Assembly: GCA_944384725.1 (NCBI GenBank)
Contig: CALWUJ010000019.1
Location: 1 to 34,936, forward strand
Direction: 5' to 3'
DNA: 34,936 bases
Source: an uncultured Agathobaculum sp.
Lineage (GTDB): Bacteria > Bacillota > Clostridia > Oscillospirales > Butyricicoccaceae
Shown: piece after piece, positions 32,518 to 34,936 of the stretch
How the letters are laid out: each line of letters opens with the position of its first letter
Position numbering within the stretch: position 1 is the first letter of the stretch
The notes under the pieces: model-generated
Databases searched by the model: none
Seen by the model: the letters and a program-made list of their open reading frames with translations, nothing else
What the model was told of the DNA's origin: nothing
Translations under genes and position numbers: made by a program

Positions 32518-33222
32518 TCAGTCCGCCAAACCGATTGCACTCGACAGCGGAACCGAAAGCACAAGTCCATGACTGCGTGTGTTCATGCCGACCGCTTTCA
32601 TCAGTGCGGTCATCACTTCCTGCCGCTCCTCGCTGCGCACAATCAAGAACACGATTTCCTTTTCCGCCTGTATCTCGATGCCAAAAAATCGTTTCACTTC
32701 GTCCTCTGCGATGCCGCGCGCAGCAATCACCGTTCCTCCCCGTGCGCCTGCCTTGCGTGCCGCATCCATGGCCACGTTGGTATAGCCCCGCTCCATGACA
32801 ACAACAACTGCATCTAAACCACAGGCCCGCTCTGACTTGCTCATGCTCTCCGCCCCCTCACTTTCCACTTCCATTTGCGTCAACAGTCGATGCCACCGCA
32901 CACCGATCCCGTTGATCGGAACGGTAAAGGCAATTCCCTTGCCTGGATAACGCATTTGCAAACCATGCCCCAACCTATCCAGCAGCAAACGCGCGCGCTC
33001 CTGATCGGTCAAACAGAGGACGATTGCCTTTGCTGTTTCACCTATGCCCAGCAAATCCAGCATTTCTGTCTTTGCTGTTCCGTGTGCCATACAGACAAAA
33101 TCCACGAGCACATGGGTATCCCGATACAGGCGAAGCACCTTCTCGCTCTGCGGCACATCGACCACAGATACCAGCAGCTCCACCGCACTGCGCGCCGCCA
33201 TCTGGGGCTGATACTCACTCAT
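32518..33222 (-). CDS. Tandem P-II-like regulatory protein
   Basis: This 234-residue protein consists of two P-II (GlnB-like) ferredoxin folds. The first (about 12-115) is degenerate (SAVELLVSVVDVPQSEKVL...FTVPINGIG). The second (about 135-234) is closer to the family (DAVVVVMERGYTNVAMDAARKAGARGGTVIAARG...VLSVPLSSAIG). P-II proteins sense ATP/ADP, 2-oxoglutarate or other ligands and bind transporters. GAGGAGG precedes the ATG, and the gene overlaps the DUF1538 gene by 8 bp, so it most likely regulates that membrane protein. No uridylylation Tyr was identified with confidence. Confidence 0.85.
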   Translation of the reverse strand: MSEYQPQMAARSAVELLVSVVDVPQSEKVLRLYRDTHVLVDFVCMAHGTAKTEMLDLLGIGETAKAIVLCLTDQERARLLLDRLGHGLQMRYPGKGIAFTVPINGIGVRWHRLLTQMEVESEGAESMSKSERACGLDAVVVVMERGYTNVAMDAARKAGARGGTVIAARGIAEDEVKRFFGIEIQAEKEIVFLIVRSEERQEVMTALMKAVGMNTRSHGLVLSVPLSSAIGLAD

Positions 33223-34744
33223 GACGGTCCTCCTCTTCCAAAACGATGATTTCTTCCTCTTCCTGCACAGCGGACTGCACTGTATCACCCATCCTGCGTG
33301 CTTTCCGCTGATACAGCAAGCCGAGGATCTGTATGGTCAGCAATGGCGTCATTGCAACCATTGCGACAATGCCGAAAGCATCTGTAAGCACATTGCCGCC
33401 CAATGCCTCGCACGCACCCATCGCAAACGGCAAAAGGAATGTGGACGTCATCGGACCGGACGCAACGCCGCCGGAGTCGAACGCAATACCAGTAAAAATT
33501 GGGGGCACGAAAAACGTGAGCCCCAGCGCCAACAGATAGCCGGGAATGACCATCCAATAGATGGAAATCCCTGTCAGTACACGCAACATGGAAAGCCCAA
33601 CCGAGCATGCCACGCCAATCGACAGGCTATGCATCATGGCACGCTGTGAAACACCGCCGTTGGTAATATTCTCTACCTGACGGTTCAGTACATGCACAGC
33701 CGGTTCCGCTGTGACCAAGAAATATCCGATCAGCATGCCAAGCGGCACCAAAAGCCAGCTATGCCCGCTCTGCGCCAATTGCTCTCCCAAAAAGTGACCA
33801 ACCGGCATAAAGCCAACGTTCACACCGGTCAGAAACAACGAAAGGCCCAAAAAGGTATATCCGAAGCCAATCCCGATTTTTTTCAACTGCATCCGATGAA
33901 AGCGCCGAAACACCAACTGGAAAACTGCGCAGAACAGAATGATCGGAAGCAGGGCGGATAAAACCTCCTGCACATACTCTGGCAGATTGTGGGCAAACAG
34001 CATTGCCACCTGCTTAGTATCCTCCACCTCCGGCACAGTAACGGCAGTGTAACCCGGATCGCCGCCTTTATAAAATATGCCGAGCAGCAGTACGGCTAAA
34101 ATCGGACCGATGCTGCACAGGGCTACCAAACCAAAGCTGTCATCCTGCGCGTCCCGGTCGCCTCGAATGGAGGCAAGGCCAATACCCAACGCCATAATAA
34201 ACGGCACGGTGATTGGCCCGGTTGTCACACCGCCGGAATCAAACGCCACCGCGACAAATTCATTGGGCACAAACGCAGATAAAACCAAAACGCCAATGTA
34301 AAACAAAATCAGCAAGCTTGCCAATCGAATTTTGAACAGGGTGCGCAGCATTGCCAGTACAAAAAACAGGCCTACACCAACAGCAACCGTCCAGATCAAT
34401 ACCGCATTCGGAATTGACGGAACCTGACCTGCCAAAACCTGCAAATCGGGTTCTGCGATAGTAATCAAGATACCGATAATAAATGTAATGCCAACAATGG
34501 AAAGCAGATTTTTGGTGCGCGGCAATTGCGCGCCGATCCCCTCTCCCATCGGTGTCATAGAAACGTCGGTACCGAGCGAGAAGAACGCCATCCCAACGAT
34601 CAACAACACTGCACCAACCAGATACAACACCAACGTTCCAACAGGCATGGGCGTAATGGTGATACTTAGCAGCAGGACAATTAACGTAATCGGCAAAACA
34701 GACGATAACGCCTCAATACTTTTTTCCTTTAAAATCTTATTCAT
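33215..34744 (-). CDS. DUF1538 integral membrane protein (duplicated transporter-like)
   Basis: This 509-residue membrane protein has about 12-14 hydrophobic segments arranged as two homologous halves. FDSGGVTTGPITVPFIMALG in the first half matches FDSGGVASGPMTSTFLLPFA in the second, and SMTPMGEGIGAQL matches GFMPVGHFLGEQL. This is the DUF1538 family, whose substrate is unknown; the inverted or tandem repeat with a Gly-rich hairpin suggests a transporter. The cytosolic tail is very acidic (QEEEEIIVLEEEDRHE). AAGGGG precedes the ATG. A TATAAT with a TGG extension (34779-34774, minus) is a possible -10. It overlaps the P-II gene by 8 bp. Confidence 0.88.
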   Translation of the reverse strand: MNKILKEKSIEALSSVLPITLIVLLLSITITPMPVGTLVLYLVGAVLLIVGMAFFSLGTDVSMTPMGEGIGAQLPRTKNLLSIVGITFIIGILITIAEPDLQVLAGQVPSIPNAVLIWTVAVGVGLFFVLAMLRTLFKIRLASLLILFYIGVLVLSAFVPNEFVAVAFDSGGVTTGPITVPFIMALGIGLASIRGDRDAQDDSFGLVALCSIGPILAVLLLGIFYKGGDPGYTAVTVPEVEDTKQVAMLFAHNLPEYVQEVLSALLPIILFCAVFQLVFRRFHRMQLKKIGIGFGYTFLGLSLFLTGVNVGFMPVGHFLGEQLAQSGHSWLLVPLGMLIGYFLVTAEPAVHVLNRQVENITNGGVSQRAMMHSLSIGVACSVGLSMLRVLTGISIYWMVIPGYLLALGLTFFVPPIFTGIAFDSGGVASGPMTSTFLLPFAMGACEALGGNVLTDAFGIVAMVAMTPLLTIQILGLLYQRKARRMGDTVQSAVQEEEEIIVLEEEDRHE

Positions 34745-34773
34745 TGCATTTCCCCTTAAGCTGAAACTGATTT

Positions 34774-34782
34774 ATTATACCA
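34774..34782 (-). promoter_or_regulatory. Possible extended -10 of the DUF1538 operon
   Basis: The minus strand reads TGGTATAAT, 30 bp before the DUF1538 start. No good -35 lies at the right distance, so this depends on the extended -10. Readthrough from the 5S terminator is an alternative source of transcription. Confidence 0.45.
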
Positions 34783-34822
34783 TACAAAACAGCCGATTTA
34801 GGGAAATACACGGAATCTTAAC

Positions 34823-34857
34823 AAAAAATGAACGCCGGTTCAAAGGAACCGGCGTTC
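34823..34857 (-). terminator. rRNA operon terminator after 5S
   Basis: GAACGCCGGTTC (34830-34841) and GAACCGGCGTTC (34846-34857) form a perfect 12-bp stem with a 4-base loop, followed on the minus strand by TTTTTTG. Confidence 0.85.
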
Positions 34858-34861
34858 TAAT

Positions 34862-34936
34862 GTGCGCGTCGAGTTATCTTCCCGGGCCGTCGCCAGCCAA
34901 GTATTGTCACCGTAAACGAGCTTAACTACTGTGTTC
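34862..34936 (-). rRNA. rrf: 5S ribosomal RNA, 3' part (cut by the window edge)
   Basis: The minus strand starts GAACACAGTAGTTAAGCTC and continues through GGTGACAATACTTGGCTGG to CCCGGGAAGATAACTCG, the conserved second half of bacterial 5S rRNA. The first 40 or so nucleotides lie outside the window. The exact 3' end is estimated from the spacing to the terminator stem. Confidence 0.88.

Overview
The window looks like the chromosome of a moderately GC-rich anaerobic Firmicute of class Clostridia, probably Oscillospirales (Butyricicoccaceae or Ruminococcaceae-like). The signs are an rpoD-dnaG-dgt cluster, AddAB instead of RecBCD, tRNAs with encoded CCA, a class III (oxygen-sensitive) ribonucleotide reductase, strong Shine-Dalgarno sites and consensus sigma-A promoters. 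The genus is an inference. The window ends inside a 5S rRNA gene, so it is probably a contig that broke at an rRNA operon.

Region 1 (about 1-5322) is the right end of a damaged prophage. From the left edge it holds the start of the major capsid gene, a GP20-type scaffold gene, a structured RNA with its own promoter and terminator, and a 5'-truncated MuF minor head gene with a toxin-like C-terminal extension. Next come small lysogeny genes around a divergent operator region, an ImmA/IrrE peptidase and a tyrosine integrase. Terminase, portal and replication genes are missing, with a junction near 1900. Just after the integrase lies the 3' end of an RNase P RNA gene (rnpB) without its body, which marks rnpB as the attachment site.

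Region 2 (5361-24626) is a long run of leftward housekeeping genes: rpoD, dnaG, dgt, yigZ and hflX; rpmE; luxS coupled to a MATE exporter; a HAD phosphatase and a CLC-type channel or antiporter; guaB; then addA and addB.

Region 3 (24708-28405) runs rightward. It holds tRNA-Phe and tRNA-Gly with a consensus promoter and a terminator, a block of perfect hairpins, tcdA (ct6A synthesis), tsaE and tsaB (t6A synthesis), upp and a GNAT acetyltransferase.

Region 4 (28461-34936) runs leftward again: greA, then the nrdD - small gene - nrdG operon, a tandem P-II protein coupled to a DUF1538 membrane protein, and the 5S rRNA. The glycyl-radical motif of the ribonucleotide reductase is absent from the 777-residue NrdD and sits in a separate 61-residue protein encoded between nrdD and nrdG. 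The nrdD upstream region carries NrdR-like boxes over a consensus promoter and a cluster of five same-oriented DnaA boxes. This split, apparently DnaA/NrdR-controlled reductase and the rnpB-integrated prophage with its structured RNA are the most interesting parts of the window.
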